Below are positions 1 to 10,336 of a stretch of DNA of 64,000 nt, one piece after another (positions within the stretch are counted from its first letter, which is position 1; every line of letters starts with the position of its first letter). Source of the DNA: an uncultured Phycicoccus sp. (GTDB lineage: Bacteria > Actinomycetota > Actinomycetes > Actinomycetales > Dermatophilaceae). The position numbers were made by a program, and so were the translations under genes. The stretch is taken from the NCBI RefSeq assembly GCF_947495705.1, contig NZ_CANLZR010000010.1, forward strand, positions 1-64,000. The letters run 5' to 3'. The notes under the pieces were generated by a model that ran no database searches, had not been told where the DNA came from, and worked only from the letters and a program-made list of their open reading frames with translations.

Positions 1-821
1 CGGTCCGTCATCACCAGCTGCACCTCCACCGGCTGCACCTGCCCGACCTCCAGCCCGGCCAGCAGCCGCACCGCCGTATCGGCCGCCACCGCCCCCACCC
101 CACGACCCCCGGGAGGCTCGTCGGGGCACTGCCCGCCGACGACCGCCCGCGCCCGCGCCTGCACCGCCGTGTACGCCCCGACCACGTCCCGCAACGGGGC
201 CAGCACGCTCAGGTACGCCATCCCGTCCGGCGCCGGCCGCACCGACACCCGCCGCGACCGCGCCGCCGCCTCCACCCGGGCCACCACCGACGCCGCATCC
301 AGCTCGGCCGCGACCCGGCGCGCCGCCCGACCCACCGCCCGCGGCGACAGCGACCCCAACACCGGACCCAGCCGGGCATCGACCTCCGCCCGGTCCTCCC
401 GCGACAGGGTCGCCGTCTCGCGGACCACCTCCAGGGCGTGCCGCTCCCCCACCACCCCGTCGGTCAGGCACCGCATCGTCGCCGGCAGCTCCTGCACCAG
501 CGCCCGGGACACCCCGACGAACCGGTCACCCAACGTCGGGGACTCCCGCCGCGCCAACCCCACCTCCGACCCCACCGACCGCCGCGCATCCCGCGGCGCC
601 GCGTGCTCGCGCGACCCGCGCACCGCCTCCACCGCCCGCGCCTGACACGCCGACGCCGCCCCCTTCAACCGCTCCAGCTCACCCACCAACGCCAACCGGT
701 CACCATCCGACAACGACCCGACATCGATGCGCGACAACGACTCCCGCACCCCCGCCACCCCAGACACAACAGAACCACCGACCGGCACCCGGTCGGCGAC
801 CTGACTGCGCATCCCCTCCAT
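1..821 (-). CDS. DUF222 (13E12 repeat family) protein, C-terminal part cut off by the window edge
   Basis: The minus strand is open from an ATG at 821 to the left edge, giving 273 residues without a stop. The product is an Arg/Ala/Val-rich helical protein typical of the DUF222 domain that precedes an HNH nuclease in actinobacterial 13E12-repeat proteins. The HNH part would lie outside the window. A -10 hexamer TAGGTT (828-833 on the minus strand) lies 6 nt upstream of the ATG, so the mRNA may be leaderless. It resembles the intact DUF222-HNH gene at 36.2 kb in composition and layout. The family call is good; nuclease activity is inferred only from the family. Confidence 0.8.
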   Translation of the reverse strand, partial: MEGMRSQVADRVPVGGSVVSGVAGVRESLSRIDVGSLSDGDRLALVGELERLKGAASACQARAVEAVRGSREHAAPRDARRSVGSEVGLARRESPTLGDRFVGVSRALVQELPATMRCLTDGVVGERHALEVVRETATLSREDRAEVDARLGPVLGSLSPRAVGRAARRVAAELDAASVVARVEAAARSRRVSVRPAPDGMAYLSVLAPLRDVVGAYTAVQARARAVVGGQCPDEPPGGRGVGAVAADTAVRLLAGLEVGQVQPVEVQLVMTD

Positions 822-875
822 GAACCAAACCTAGACGCGACCACCGACAGGGGTCCGGAGCCAGAAACCAGGAGC

Positions 876-1364
876 TCAGGACAGGACGCCGGCGCCCGCG
901 CGGAGCTCGAAGACGAGCTGGGTCTCGGTCCCGCGTACGACCTTGTGGTTGGTGACGTGGTTGAGGACGAGGTCCCGCAGCGCCTGCGAGTTCCGGACGG
1001 CCACGTGGAGGTGGAAGTCGTCGGAACCGGCGACGTGGTAGGCGCGGATCACGCCCGGTGCGGCGACGAGATCGTCGTACAGCGCGTTCACGAGGTCGCG
1101 GTTGTGGCTGCCGAGCCGCACCTTGATGATGGCCTGCAGCGGGAATCCCAGGGCCTCGTGGTCGAGGTCGGCGTGGGTGCCCCGGATGGCGCCGCTCTCG
1201 CGCAGGGCCCGGATGCGGTAGGCACAGGTGGACTCGGCGATCCCGAGCCGGTGGGCGAGGGCCTTGTTGGTGGTGCCGGCGTCGGTGTAGAGGGCACGCA
1301 GGATCGCCCTGTCGAGATCGTCCGGGGACTCCCGGGACGCACCCGAGGGTTGTGCTTCGCGCAA
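876..1364 (-). CDS. Lrp/AsnC-family transcriptional regulator
   Basis: The N-terminal winged helix-turn-helix starts at DDLDRAILRAL and contains the recognition segment NKALAHRLGIAESTCAYRIR. It is followed by the RAM/AsnC ligand-binding domain (VIRAYHVAGSDDFHLHV). A TTG start at 1364 with the ribosome-binding site GGAGGG 4-5 nt upstream gives 162 residues, the usual family size. An in-frame ATG at 1469 would add 35 residues that look non-coding. The gene is divergent from the PLP-enzyme gene at 1479, the usual arrangement for an Lrp regulator controlling a neighbouring amino-acid gene. A sulfur amino acid is a plausible effector, by inference only. Confidence 0.88.
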   Translation of the reverse strand: MREAQPSGASRESPDDLDRAILRALYTDAGTTNKALAHRLGIAESTCAYRIRALRESGAIRGTHADLDHEALGFPLQAIIKVRLGSHNRDLVNALYDDLVAAPGVIRAYHVAGSDDFHLHVAVRNSQALRDLVLNHVTNHKVVRGTETQLVFELRAGAGVLS

Positions 1365-1478
1365 GGTGCCCTCCGTCGGGCCGGGCCCTGATTGCTCAGG
1401 AACGCGGATTTCGGCGCTTGTGTTAGCGAGATGGTGAGCATCGTAGCGAAACCTTGCGTCTACGCTCATCCTGCTGGC

Positions 1479-2702
1479 ATGGACCTCAGCCACCTCCATC
1501 CCGACTCCGCCGCGGTGCACGCCGGTCGCCAGGACCTCCGCTCGCTGGGCGTGCACGCTCTCCCCATCGACCTCTCGTCGACGAACCCGCTCCCCGACAT
1601 CGAGCGGGGCGGCGACTCGTACGAGTCGATGGCGCTGGGCGGGCACCCCCTGGAGGACGGGGGTGCCGTCTACGCCCGGCTCTGGAACCCGACGGTCGCG
1701 CGCTTCGAGAGCGCGCTGGCCGGGCTGGAGCACGCCGAGGCGGCCGTCGCGTTCGGCTCGGGCATGGCGGCGATGACGGCCGCGGTGCTCGCCACCTCCG
1801 CCCCCACGGGGCGGCGCCACGTCGTGGCCGTCCGCCCCCTCTACGGCGGCACGGACCACCTGCTGGCCTCCGGACTGCTCGGGGTCGAGGCGACCTTCTG
1901 CGAGGAGGACGAGGTCGCGGCCGCCGTGCGGCCCGACACGGCCATGGTCGTGGTCGAGACGCCCGCCAACCCGACCCTGCGGCTCGTCGACATCGCCGCG
2001 GTCGTGGCCCAGGCCGGGTCCGTCCCGGTGCTCGTCGACAACACCTTCGCCACGCCGATGCTGCAGAACCCGATCGACCACGGCGCCGCGATGAGCCTGC
2101 ACAGTGCGACGAAGTACCTCGGCGGGCACGGGGACGTCATCGCGGGCGTCATCGCCTGCAGCGAGGACACGGCGCAGGCGCTGCGCCGGGTCCGAGCCGT
2201 CACGGGCGGGCTGCTGCACCCCCTGGGCGCCTACCTCCTGCACCGCGGGCTGGCGACCCTGCCGCTCCGGGTCCGCGCACAGCAGGCGACGGCGGTCGAC
2301 GTGGCCGCCTGGCTGCGGACCCACCCGGCCGTCGCGCACGTGCACTACCCGTCGGCGGACGACCCGCGCGGGCTCGTCGGCACCCAGCTGCGGGGTACCG
2401 GGGCGATGATCTCGATGACGCTGCACGGCGGCTACGACGCGGCTGCGCAGGTCACGTCCGGGGTCGAGCTGTTCACCCACGCGGTGTCGCTGGGCGGCGT
2501 CGACTCGCTCGTGCAGCACCCCGCGGCCCTGACCCACCGCCCCGTCGCCCCCGAGGCGCGGCCCTCGGCCAGCCTCGTCCGGCTCTCGATCGGGCTCGAG
2601 CACGCCGAGGACCTGATCGCCGACCTCGACCAGGCCCTGGCCGGTGGCCGCACCCGAGCCCCGTCGACGGCACGGGCCGCGGACCTGACCCCGGTCGGCT
2701 GA
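1479..2702 (+). CDS. PLP-dependent trans-sulfuration enzyme (cystathionine/methionine gamma-lyase family)
   Basis: This 407-residue fold-type I PLP enzyme belongs to the Cys/Met metabolism family. The PLP lysine lies in SLHSATKYLGGHGDVIAG, the substrate/phosphate region in AVAFGSGMAAMTA, and the conserved Asp before the cofactor ring in VLVDNTFATP. Family members catalyse beta- or gamma-elimination or replacement on cystathionine, homocysteine or methionine. Sequence motifs do not separate cystathionine gamma-synthase, gamma-lyase and methionine gamma-lyase here. The ATG at 1479 was chosen because it gives a normal N-terminus (MDLSHLHPDSAAVHAGR). The divergent Lrp/AsnC regulator suggests control by an amino acid. 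Confidence 0.9.
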   Translation: MDLSHLHPDSAAVHAGRQDLRSLGVHALPIDLSSTNPLPDIERGGDSYESMALGGHPLEDGGAVYARLWNPTVARFESALAGLEHAEAAVAFGSGMAAMTAAVLATSAPTGRRHVVAVRPLYGGTDHLLASGLLGVEATFCEEDEVAAAVRPDTAMVVVETPANPTLRLVDIAAVVAQAGSVPVLVDNTFATPMLQNPIDHGAAMSLHSATKYLGGHGDVIAGVIACSEDTAQALRRVRAVTGGLLHPLGAYLLHRGLATLPLRVRAQQATAVDVAAWLRTHPAVAHVHYPSADDPRGLVGTQLRGTGAMISMTLHGGYDAAAQVTSGVELFTHAVSLGGVDSLVQHPAALTHRPVAPEARPSASLVRLSIGLEHAEDLIADLDQALAGGRTRAPSTARAADLTPVG

Positions 2703-2720
2703 CCGGCCCGCGCGGTCGCG

Positions 2721-4013
<1,293 letters not shown>

Positions 4014-4085
4014 CTACAGTGCAGGCGGCAGGACCGGCCGGGGACCAGCATGACCGGGGAACAGCATGAGGGGAGGGAGGACGCC

Positions 4086-4781
4086 GTGAGCACCGTCGGG
4101 AGCGGGCCATGGCCCCCCAGCACCGCCACGTTCTTCGACGAGACGGCGGCGCTGATGCTCGCCGGAGACCCGCGGGTCCGGCTCCTGGGCCCGGTCTCCG
4201 AGGCACCCGAGCACCTCGACCGCAGGGCGGCGCAGGTCAGTACCAGCGTGTGGAACATGCAGACCACCGTCGGCCTCCGCACGGTGTGCGCCCAGCTGCG
4301 GGCGGTTCGGCTCCACCCCACCGGCCCACCCGACTCCCGCTACGTGGCGCCACTGACGGCCCTGCAGGCCTGCCCGCTCCTCCCGAGCGTCCATCCCAAC
4401 GTCCGGGTGCGGTCGGTGCCGGGCGCCGTGCTCATCACCGACGAGGAGCACGCGTTCCTCGCCGGCCCCCCGGGCACCCGGCTCGCCGAGACCATCTGGG
4501 CCACCACCGACCCCGGCCTCGTCACGTGGGCCTGCCAGGTGTTCCGCACCCTCTGGGACACCGCACGCCCGGCGAGCGAGGTGAGCACGCGGCCGGTGCT
4601 GCCGCCGCGGCGCGCGGAAGTGGCGATGCTCCTGGCCGACGGCGCGAGCGACCTCGAGATCGCCCAGGCCCTCGGCATCAGCGCGCGCACCGCCTCCGCG
4701 GAGGTCCGTCAGGTCATCGACTGGTGCGGCGCCCGCAGCCGCGGCCACGCCATCGCCGTCATCGTCGGGGCCGACCGATGA
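4086..4781 (+). CDS. LuxR-type HTH regulator with degenerate PLD/TrmB-like sensor region (copy 1)
   Basis: This 231-residue protein has a C-terminal LuxR-type HTH (LLADGASDLEIAQALGISAR with the recognition helix ISARTASAEVRQVI). Its N-terminal half resembles the PLD-like sensor region of some actinobacterial LuxR regulators but has no HKD catalytic motif. The GTG at 4086 is preceded by a strong GGGAGGGAGG ribosome-binding site 5 nt upstream, which decides the start over an in-frame ATG at 4050. The stop overlaps the next gene's start (ATGA), so the two paralogues are translationally coupled. The signal sensed is unknown. The 20-bp palindrome at 3981-4000 is a candidate target. Confidence 0.75.
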   Translation: MSTVGSGPWPPSTATFFDETAALMLAGDPRVRLLGPVSEAPEHLDRRAAQVSTSVWNMQTTVGLRTVCAQLRAVRLHPTGPPDSRYVAPLTALQACPLLPSVHPNVRVRSVPGAVLITDEEHAFLAGPPGTRLAETIWATTDPGLVTWACQVFRTLWDTARPASEVSTRPVLPPRRAEVAMLLADGASDLEIAQALGISARTASAEVRQVIDWCGARSRGHAIAVIVGADR

Positions 4782-5476
4782 CCGCGGCGGAGCCGCCCGA
4801 GCACGAGCTCGGCCAGCGCGAGTTCTTCCGCTGGGCGCACGCGCTGGTCCTCGCCGGTGACGAGCGGTTCGTCAGCGTCGGCCCGGTCGACGCCACGCTC
4901 CGGCAGGGCCTGGACGACCTCGCCGCGTCGGTCCGCCGCAGCGTGTGGCACCTCACCTACCTCCCCACCTGGGGCCAGGTCCGCAGCGCCCGGCGGCTCG
5001 CGGCGGTCGCCTCCCGCGGCGGCATCGACGGCCGGTACGTCACGGACGTCCGCAGCCTCGAGCGCCTGCCGATGCTCACGAGCCACCACCACACCGCCCG
5101 GGTGTCCCACGTCGTCGCACCCCTGCTCGTCGTCGACGCCCGCGTCGTCTTCATCGGGGCGCCGCGCGGCCACGAGCTCGCCGCCCATGCCTGGCGCAGC
5201 ACCGCCCCGGCGGTCGTCGGTGCGGCCGTCCGGTGCGTCGAGACCGTGTGGGCCTCCTCGACCCCGGCCGTGCCGCCGGGTCAGGACCCGCCGTTCACCC
5301 GCCGCATGGTCGACATCGGCTTCCTCCTCACCGACGGCTCGACCGACGTCGACATCGCGCGGCAGCTGGGCGTGTCGGCCCGCACCGTGTCGGCCGACGT
5401 CGCCGAGATCGTCCGCCGGCTCGGCGCCCGCAACCGGGCCCACGCCATCGCCCTCATCGGCGGCGGCACCTACTGA
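4778..5476 (+). CDS. LuxR-type HTH regulator, paralogue of the preceding gene (copy 2)
   Basis: This 232-residue protein is collinear with its upstream neighbour: an Arg/Val-rich N-terminal sensor half (SVWHLTYLPTWGQV, LERLPMLTSHHH) and a C-terminal LuxR HTH (LLTDGSTDVDIARQLGVSAR). The two start with nearly the same pattern (FFRWAHALVLAGDERFVSVGP versus FFDETAALMLAGDPRVRLLGP-like segments), pointing to tandem duplication and divergence. The ATG overlaps the upstream stop by 4 nt. They may form a heterodimer. No kinase or synthase gene lies nearby to identify the signal. Confidence 0.75.
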   Translation: MTAAEPPEHELGQREFFRWAHALVLAGDERFVSVGPVDATLRQGLDDLAASVRRSVWHLTYLPTWGQVRSARRLAAVASRGGIDGRYVTDVRSLERLPMLTSHHHTARVSHVVAPLLVVDARVVFIGAPRGHELAAHAWRSTAPAVVGAAVRCVETVWASSTPAVPPGQDPPFTRRMVDIGFLLTDGSTDVDIARQLGVSARTVSADVAEIVRRLGARNRAHAIALIGGGTY

Positions 5477-5479
5477 CCC

Positions 5480-5497
5480 CACCGGCCCCGGCCGGTG
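5480..5497. terminator. Hairpin between convergent LuxR copy 2 and era
   Basis: CACCGGCC (5480-5487) pairs perfectly with GGCCGGTG (5490-5497) across a 2-nt centre. It lies between two convergent stop codons, the expected place for a bidirectional terminator. There is no U-tract, which is common in high-GC actinobacteria. Confidence 0.45.
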
Positions 5498-5510
5498 CCG
5501 GGCGTCGCCC

Positions 5511-6464
5511 TCAGAACCCGAGCCGCTGCAGCTGCTTGGGGTCGCGCTGCCAGTCCTTGGCGACCTTGACGTGCAGGTCGAGGTGCACGCGCTGCCCCAG
5601 CAGGGCCTCGATGCCGCGCCGGGCGGTGGTGCCGACCTCCCGCAGCCGCGACCCGCCCCGGCCGATGACGATGGCCTTCTGGCTGTCCCGCTCGACGAAC
5701 ACGTGGACCCGGATCTCCAGGAGCGGGTCGTCGTCGGGGCGGCCCTCGCGCGGCACCATCTCCTCGACGACGACCGCCAGGCTGTGCGGCAGCTCGTCGC
5801 GCACCCCCTCGAGCGCAGCCTCCCGGACGAGCTCGGCGATCATGACCGCCTCGGGCTCGTCGGTGAGGACGTCACCGGGGTACAGCGGACCCGGCGAGGG
5901 CGGCAGGTGCTGCGACAGGAGCCGCGCGACGTCGTCGACCTGGTCGCCACGGGTCGCCGAGCACGGCACGATGGCGGCCCAGTCGCCGAGCTGGTCGATC
6001 GCGATGAGGTGCTCGGCCAGCCGCTGCCGGTCGACGGTGTCGGACTTCGTCGCGATCGCCACGACGGGGGTGCGCTTGGCGGTCATGATCTCGGTGAGCT
6101 CGGCTGCGATGAACTGGTCGCCGGGCCCGACCCGCTGGTCGGCCGGCAGGCAGAAGCCGATGACGTCGACCTCGAGCAGCGTCTCGCGCACGAGGTGGTT
6201 GAGGCGCTCGCCGAGCAGGGTCCGCGGCCGGTGCAGCCCCGGGGTGTCGACGAGGATGAGCTGGCTCTGCTCGGTCGTGACGATCCCGCGGATCGTGTGC
6301 CGCGTCGTCTGCGGCTTGCTCGAGGTGATCGCGACCTTCTGGCCGACGAGGGCGTTGGTCAGCGTCGACTTGCCGGCGTTCGGCCGCCCGACGAGGCAGG
6401 CGAAACCCGCGGTGTAGCCGGGGCCCGGCGCGGCCGGCCCGTCGGCGGTCTGGTCCGTGCTCAT
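5511..6464 (-). CDS. era: GTPase Era
   Basis: This 317-residue essential GTPase binds the 3' end of 16S rRNA and assists 30S subunit maturation. The G1 motif GRPNAGKST is at residues 26-34, followed by the Era-specific QTTRH switch region, G3 in LVDTPGLH, and G4 as TKSD (a variant of NKxD). The C-terminal KH domain contains VIGRGGSRLREVG. The start ATG overlaps the stop of the upstream CBS/CorC gene (ATGA). Position at the end of the phoH-ybeY-corC-era run is standard for bacteria. Confidence 0.97.
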   Translation of the reverse strand: MSTDQTADGPAAPGPGYTAGFACLVGRPNAGKSTLTNALVGQKVAITSSKPQTTRHTIRGIVTTEQSQLILVDTPGLHRPRTLLGERLNHLVRETLLEVDVIGFCLPADQRVGPGDQFIAAELTEIMTAKRTPVVAIATKSDTVDRQRLAEHLIAIDQLGDWAAIVPCSATRGDQVDDVARLLSQHLPPSPGPLYPGDVLTDEPEAVMIAELVREAALEGVRDELPHSLAVVVEEMVPREGRPDDDPLLEIRVHVFVERDSQKAIVIGRGGSRLREVGTTARRGIEALLGQRVHLDLHVKVAKDWQRDPKQLQRLGF

Positions 6465-7750
6465 CCGACCCGCTCCTCCAGCTCGTTCTCGGCCGATGCC
6501 GGGACGACGCGCTCCACGACCACCGTCGCGACGCGGTGGCGCCGACCCGACATCCGCTCGGCCGTGAGCCGCAGCCCGGCGACCTCGCAGGTGGACCCCA
6601 GGATGGGGACCATCCCCGTCGTCTTGCCGATGAGGCCGCCGACGGTGTCGACCTCGTCCTCGTCGAGGTCGAGGTCGAACATCTCGACGAGGTCGTCGAT
6701 GTGCATCGACGCGGCCACCCGGGTCCGCCCGTCGGGCAGGACCTCGACCTCGGGCGCCTCCCGGTCGTACTCGTCGGTGATCTCGCCGACGATCTCCTCG
6801 ATGATGTCCTCGATCGTCACGACCCCGGCGGTGCCGCCGTACTCGTCGACGACCACCCCGAGGTGGGTCTGCTCGAGCTGCATCTCGCGCAGGAGCGCGT
6901 CGACGGGCTTGCTGTCGGGGACGAACCGGGCCGGGCGCATCAGCTCGGTGACCGGCAGCGACTCCGCCTCGGGGTCGGCGTTCATCCGGCGGATGACGTC
7001 CTTGAGGTAGAGGATGCCGACGACGTCGTCCTGGTCCTCCCCGACGACGGGGATGCGCGAGTAGCCGGAGCGCAGGAACAGCTTCATCGCCTGCCGGCAC
7101 ACCCGGTCGTCGTCGATGGCGACCATGTCGGTGCGAGGCACCATGACCTCGCGGGTGTAGGTGTCGCCCAGCTCGAAGACGGAGTGGATCATCGCGCGCT
7201 CGTCGGCCTCGATCAGCCGGTTCTCCCGGGCGACGTCGACGAGGTCGCGCAGCTCGGACTCGCTCTCGAACGGGCCGTCGCGGAAGCCCTGCCCCGGCGT
7301 GACCGCGTTGGTCAGGGCGATGAGGAGCCGCGAGAACGGCCCGAGCACCCGCCGGAGCCAGATCGTCATCGGCGCCGCGAGCAGCGCCACCCGGGTGCTG
7401 TGCTGCCGCCCGAGCGTGCCCGGCGAGACACCGACGATGGTGAACGAGATGAGCGCCATGATGCCGACGGCCACGAGGAACGGCCGGACCGTGCCCCGGA
7501 CGGCGTCGACCGCGGCCAGGGTGACCATCACGGCCACCGTCGACTCGGCGATGACCCGCAGGAACGACAGGACCGACAGGTAGGCCGCCGTGTCGCCGAC
7601 GACCCGGACCAGGGCGGTCGCTCCGGGACGGCCTTCGTCGGCGAGCTCCTCGGCCCGGACCCGGGACATCCGCGCGAACGCGGACTCGGCCATCGAGATG
7701 AGGAACGCGAGAGCGGTGGCGAGCACCGCGGCAAGGACGAGCGGGAACAT
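6461..7750 (-). CDS. CNNM/CorC-family membrane protein with CBS pair (HlyC/CorC)
   Basis: This 429-residue protein has an N-terminal DUF21/CNNM membrane domain (about residues 1-190; first helix FPLVLAAVLATALAFLISMA) and two CBS domains (TREVMVPRTDMVAID; VTELMRPARFVPDS). These are followed by the acidic HVVVDEYGGTAGVVT-like linker region (LGVVVDEYGGTAGVVTIED) and a CorC/HlyC C-terminal domain. Family members are linked to Mg2+/Co2+ efflux and membrane integrity. The ATG at 7750 is 11 nt after ybeY. The substrate is inferred from the family only. Confidence 0.92.
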   Translation of the reverse strand: MFPLVLAAVLATALAFLISMAESAFARMSRVRAEELADEGRPGATALVRVVGDTAAYLSVLSFLRVIAESTVAVMVTLAAVDAVRGTVRPFLVAVGIMALISFTIVGVSPGTLGRQHSTRVALLAAPMTIWLRRVLGPFSRLLIALTNAVTPGQGFRDGPFESESELRDLVDVARENRLIEADERAMIHSVFELGDTYTREVMVPRTDMVAIDDDRVCRQAMKLFLRSGYSRIPVVGEDQDDVVGILYLKDVIRRMNADPEAESLPVTELMRPARFVPDSKPVDALLREMQLEQTHLGVVVDEYGGTAGVVTIEDIIEEIVGEITDEYDREAPEVEVLPDGRTRVAASMHIDDLVEMFDLDLDEDEVDTVGGLIGKTTGMVPILGSTCEVAGLRLTAERMSGRRHRVATVVVERVVPASAENELEERVG

Positions 7751-7761
7751 GCGGGCCCCGC

Positions 7762-8225
7762 TCAGGCGCCCGCGCGACCGCGGGTCGCGAGGAAGGTGAG
7801 GAGCAGCTGACGCTGGAGCTCGAACATCTCCTTCTCCTCGTCGGGCTCGGCGTGGTCGAAGCCCAGGAGGTGGAGGAGGCCGTGCGTCGTGAGGAGCAGG
7901 AGCTCCTCCTCGGTGGCGTGGCCGGCGGTGCGGGCCTGCTGCGCGGCGACGGCCGGGCACAGCACGATGTCGCCGAGCACGCCCTCGGTGGGGGGCGACC
8001 CGTCGCGGCCGGGCCGCAGCTCGTCCATCGGGAAGCTCATGACGTCGGTGGGGCCGGGCAGGTCCATCCACTGGACGTGGAGGGTCTCCATCGCGGCCTC
8101 GTCGACGAGGCGCAGGCACAGGTCGGCCTGCGGATGGACCCGCATCTGCTCCATGACGTAGCGGGCGCAGGCGACGAGCTCGAGCTCGTCGAGGGCGAAC
8201 TCGGTCTCGTTGAGGACGTCGATGC

Positions 8226-8229
<4 letters not shown>
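7762..8229 (-). CDS. ybeY: Endoribonuclease YbeY (rRNA maturation factor)
   Basis: This 155-residue metalloprotein acts in 16S rRNA 3'-end processing and ribosome quality control. The zinc-binding signature [11 protein letters not shown] near the C-terminus is intact, and the VMSFPMDE substrate-groove strand is present. The ATG at 8229 overlaps the phoH stop (ATGA), indicating coupled translation within the phoH-ybeY-CBS-era operon. Confidence 0.97.
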
Positions 8230-9329
<1,100 letters not shown>

Positions 9330-9384
9330 CGTGGCCCCAGTCTACGGGCCGACGGCGACGCCGGGCATCCCGGAACCGGGCTGG

Positions 9385-9735
9385 TCAGCCGGGCGGCCAG
9401 GTGAGCTCGCGACCACCGATGACGTGCAGGTGGGCGTGGAAGACGCTCTGCTGGGCGGCCGCCCCGGTGTTCGCGACGAGGCGGTAGCCGGGCAGGCCGG
9501 CGTCGGCCGCGATCCGCGCGGCGAGGCCCACCGCGTCGGCGAGCTCGTCGGGCGACGCCTCGCCGAGCGAGCCGACGTCGGGGACGTGGCGCCGCGGCAC
9601 GACGAGGACGTGCGTCGGGGCCTGCGGGTCGAGGTCGCGGAAGCCCACGGAGTGCTCGGTCGACGCGACGACCTCGGCCGGGATGTCGCCGGCGACGATG
9701 GCGCAGAAGATGCAGTCCTCGCTCGTCTCGCTCAT
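9385..9735 (-). CDS. HIT-family nucleotide hydrolase/transferase (HinT-like)
   Basis: This 116-residue histidine triad protein has the motif HAHLHVIGG near the C-terminus and an N-terminal CIFCAIVAGDIPA segment with the CxxC typical of HinT. Family members hydrolyse AMP-lysine and other nucleoside phosphoramidates. A -10 TAGGGT on the minus strand (9743-9748) lies 7 nt upstream of the ATG, suggesting a leaderless transcript. The position between rsmE/dnaJ and phoH is conserved in actinobacteria. Confidence 0.95.
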   Translation of the reverse strand: MSETSEDCIFCAIVAGDIPAEVVASTEHSVGFRDLDPQAPTHVLVVPRRHVPDVGSLGEASPDELADAVGLAARIAADAGLPGYRLVANTGAAAQQSVFHAHLHVIGGRELTWPPG

Positions 9736-9772
9736 GGCTGCGACCCTAGCGGGCCCGGGTGTGGAGCCGCCG

Positions 9773-9800
9773 TGTCAACCTTCCAGGTGACTCGGGCGTC
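9773..9800 (+). promoter_or_regulatory. ECF-type promoter driving the sigma factor gene
   Basis: TGTCAACCTT (AAC core at 9777-9779) is followed after 17 nt by CGTC (9797-9800). This is the AAC...CGTC pattern of many ECF-sigma promoters. Transcription would start at or just before the ATG at 9809. It suggests that the sigma factor activates its own gene with a leaderless mRNA. The inference is from spacing and motif only. Confidence 0.6.
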
Positions 9801-9808
9801 TCTGGGGC

Positions 9809-10336
9809 ATGACAATGGCTGCCGTGGACGAGCGCCGCGGGGCGGACCTCGCGATCGGCGAGCTGTACGCCGATCACGCGCGCGGTCTCGTGCGGCTCGC
9901 GTGGCTGCTGCTGCACGACGAGCAGGACGCCGAGGAGGTCGTCCAGGACGCGTTCATCGCGGTGCACCGCCATTGGGACGGAATGCGGGACCACGCGGCC
10001 GCCACGGCGTACCTCCGGCGCGCCGTCGTCAACGGGGCCCGGTCAGCGTTACGCCGCCGCGGGGTCCGGGAGCGGTACGCCGCGTCCCTGGCCCGGGACC
10101 GGGACACGTGGTCGGGGCGGGGCCCCGACGACGTCGTCATCGACGTCGAGACCGGGAACGAGGTCGCGGCGGCCCTGTCGGCCCTCCCGCAGCGGCAGCG
10201 GGAGGTCCTCGTCCTGCGGTACTACCTCGACCTCGACCTGACGCAGACAGCGGCCACCCTCGGCATCACGGTCGGGTCGGTCAAGACACATGCCCACCGC
10301 GGTCTCACCGCGTTGCGGGCGGGATGGGAGCGGTGA
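9809..10336 (+). CDS. ECF (SigE-family) RNA polymerase sigma factor
   Basis: This 175-residue protein has a sigma region 2 (LYADHARGLVRLAWLLLHDEQDAEEVVQDAF) and region 4 (LSALPQRQREVLVLRYYLDL, helix-turn-helix QTAATLGITVGSVKTHAHRG), with no region 1.1 or 3. Such factors direct RNA polymerase to stress or envelope regulons. It begins 8 nt after a candidate ECF promoter, consistent with autoregulation. Its TGA overlaps the ATG of the next gene, the typical sigma/anti-sigma arrangement. Confidence 0.93.
   Translation: MTMAAVDERRGADLAIGELYADHARGLVRLAWLLLHDEQDAEEVVQDAFIAVHRHWDGMRDHAAATAYLRRAVVNGARSALRRRGVRERYAASLARDRDTWSGRGPDDVVIDVETGNEVAAALSALPQRQREVLVLRYYLDLDLTQTAATLGITVGSVKTHAHRGLTALRAGWER

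Noticed and set aside
1365-1469. ATG at 1469 as the start of the Lrp/AsnC gene
   Set aside because: It adds 35 residues of non-family sequence across the divergent promoter; TTG at 1364 has a good ribosome-binding site and gives the usual length.
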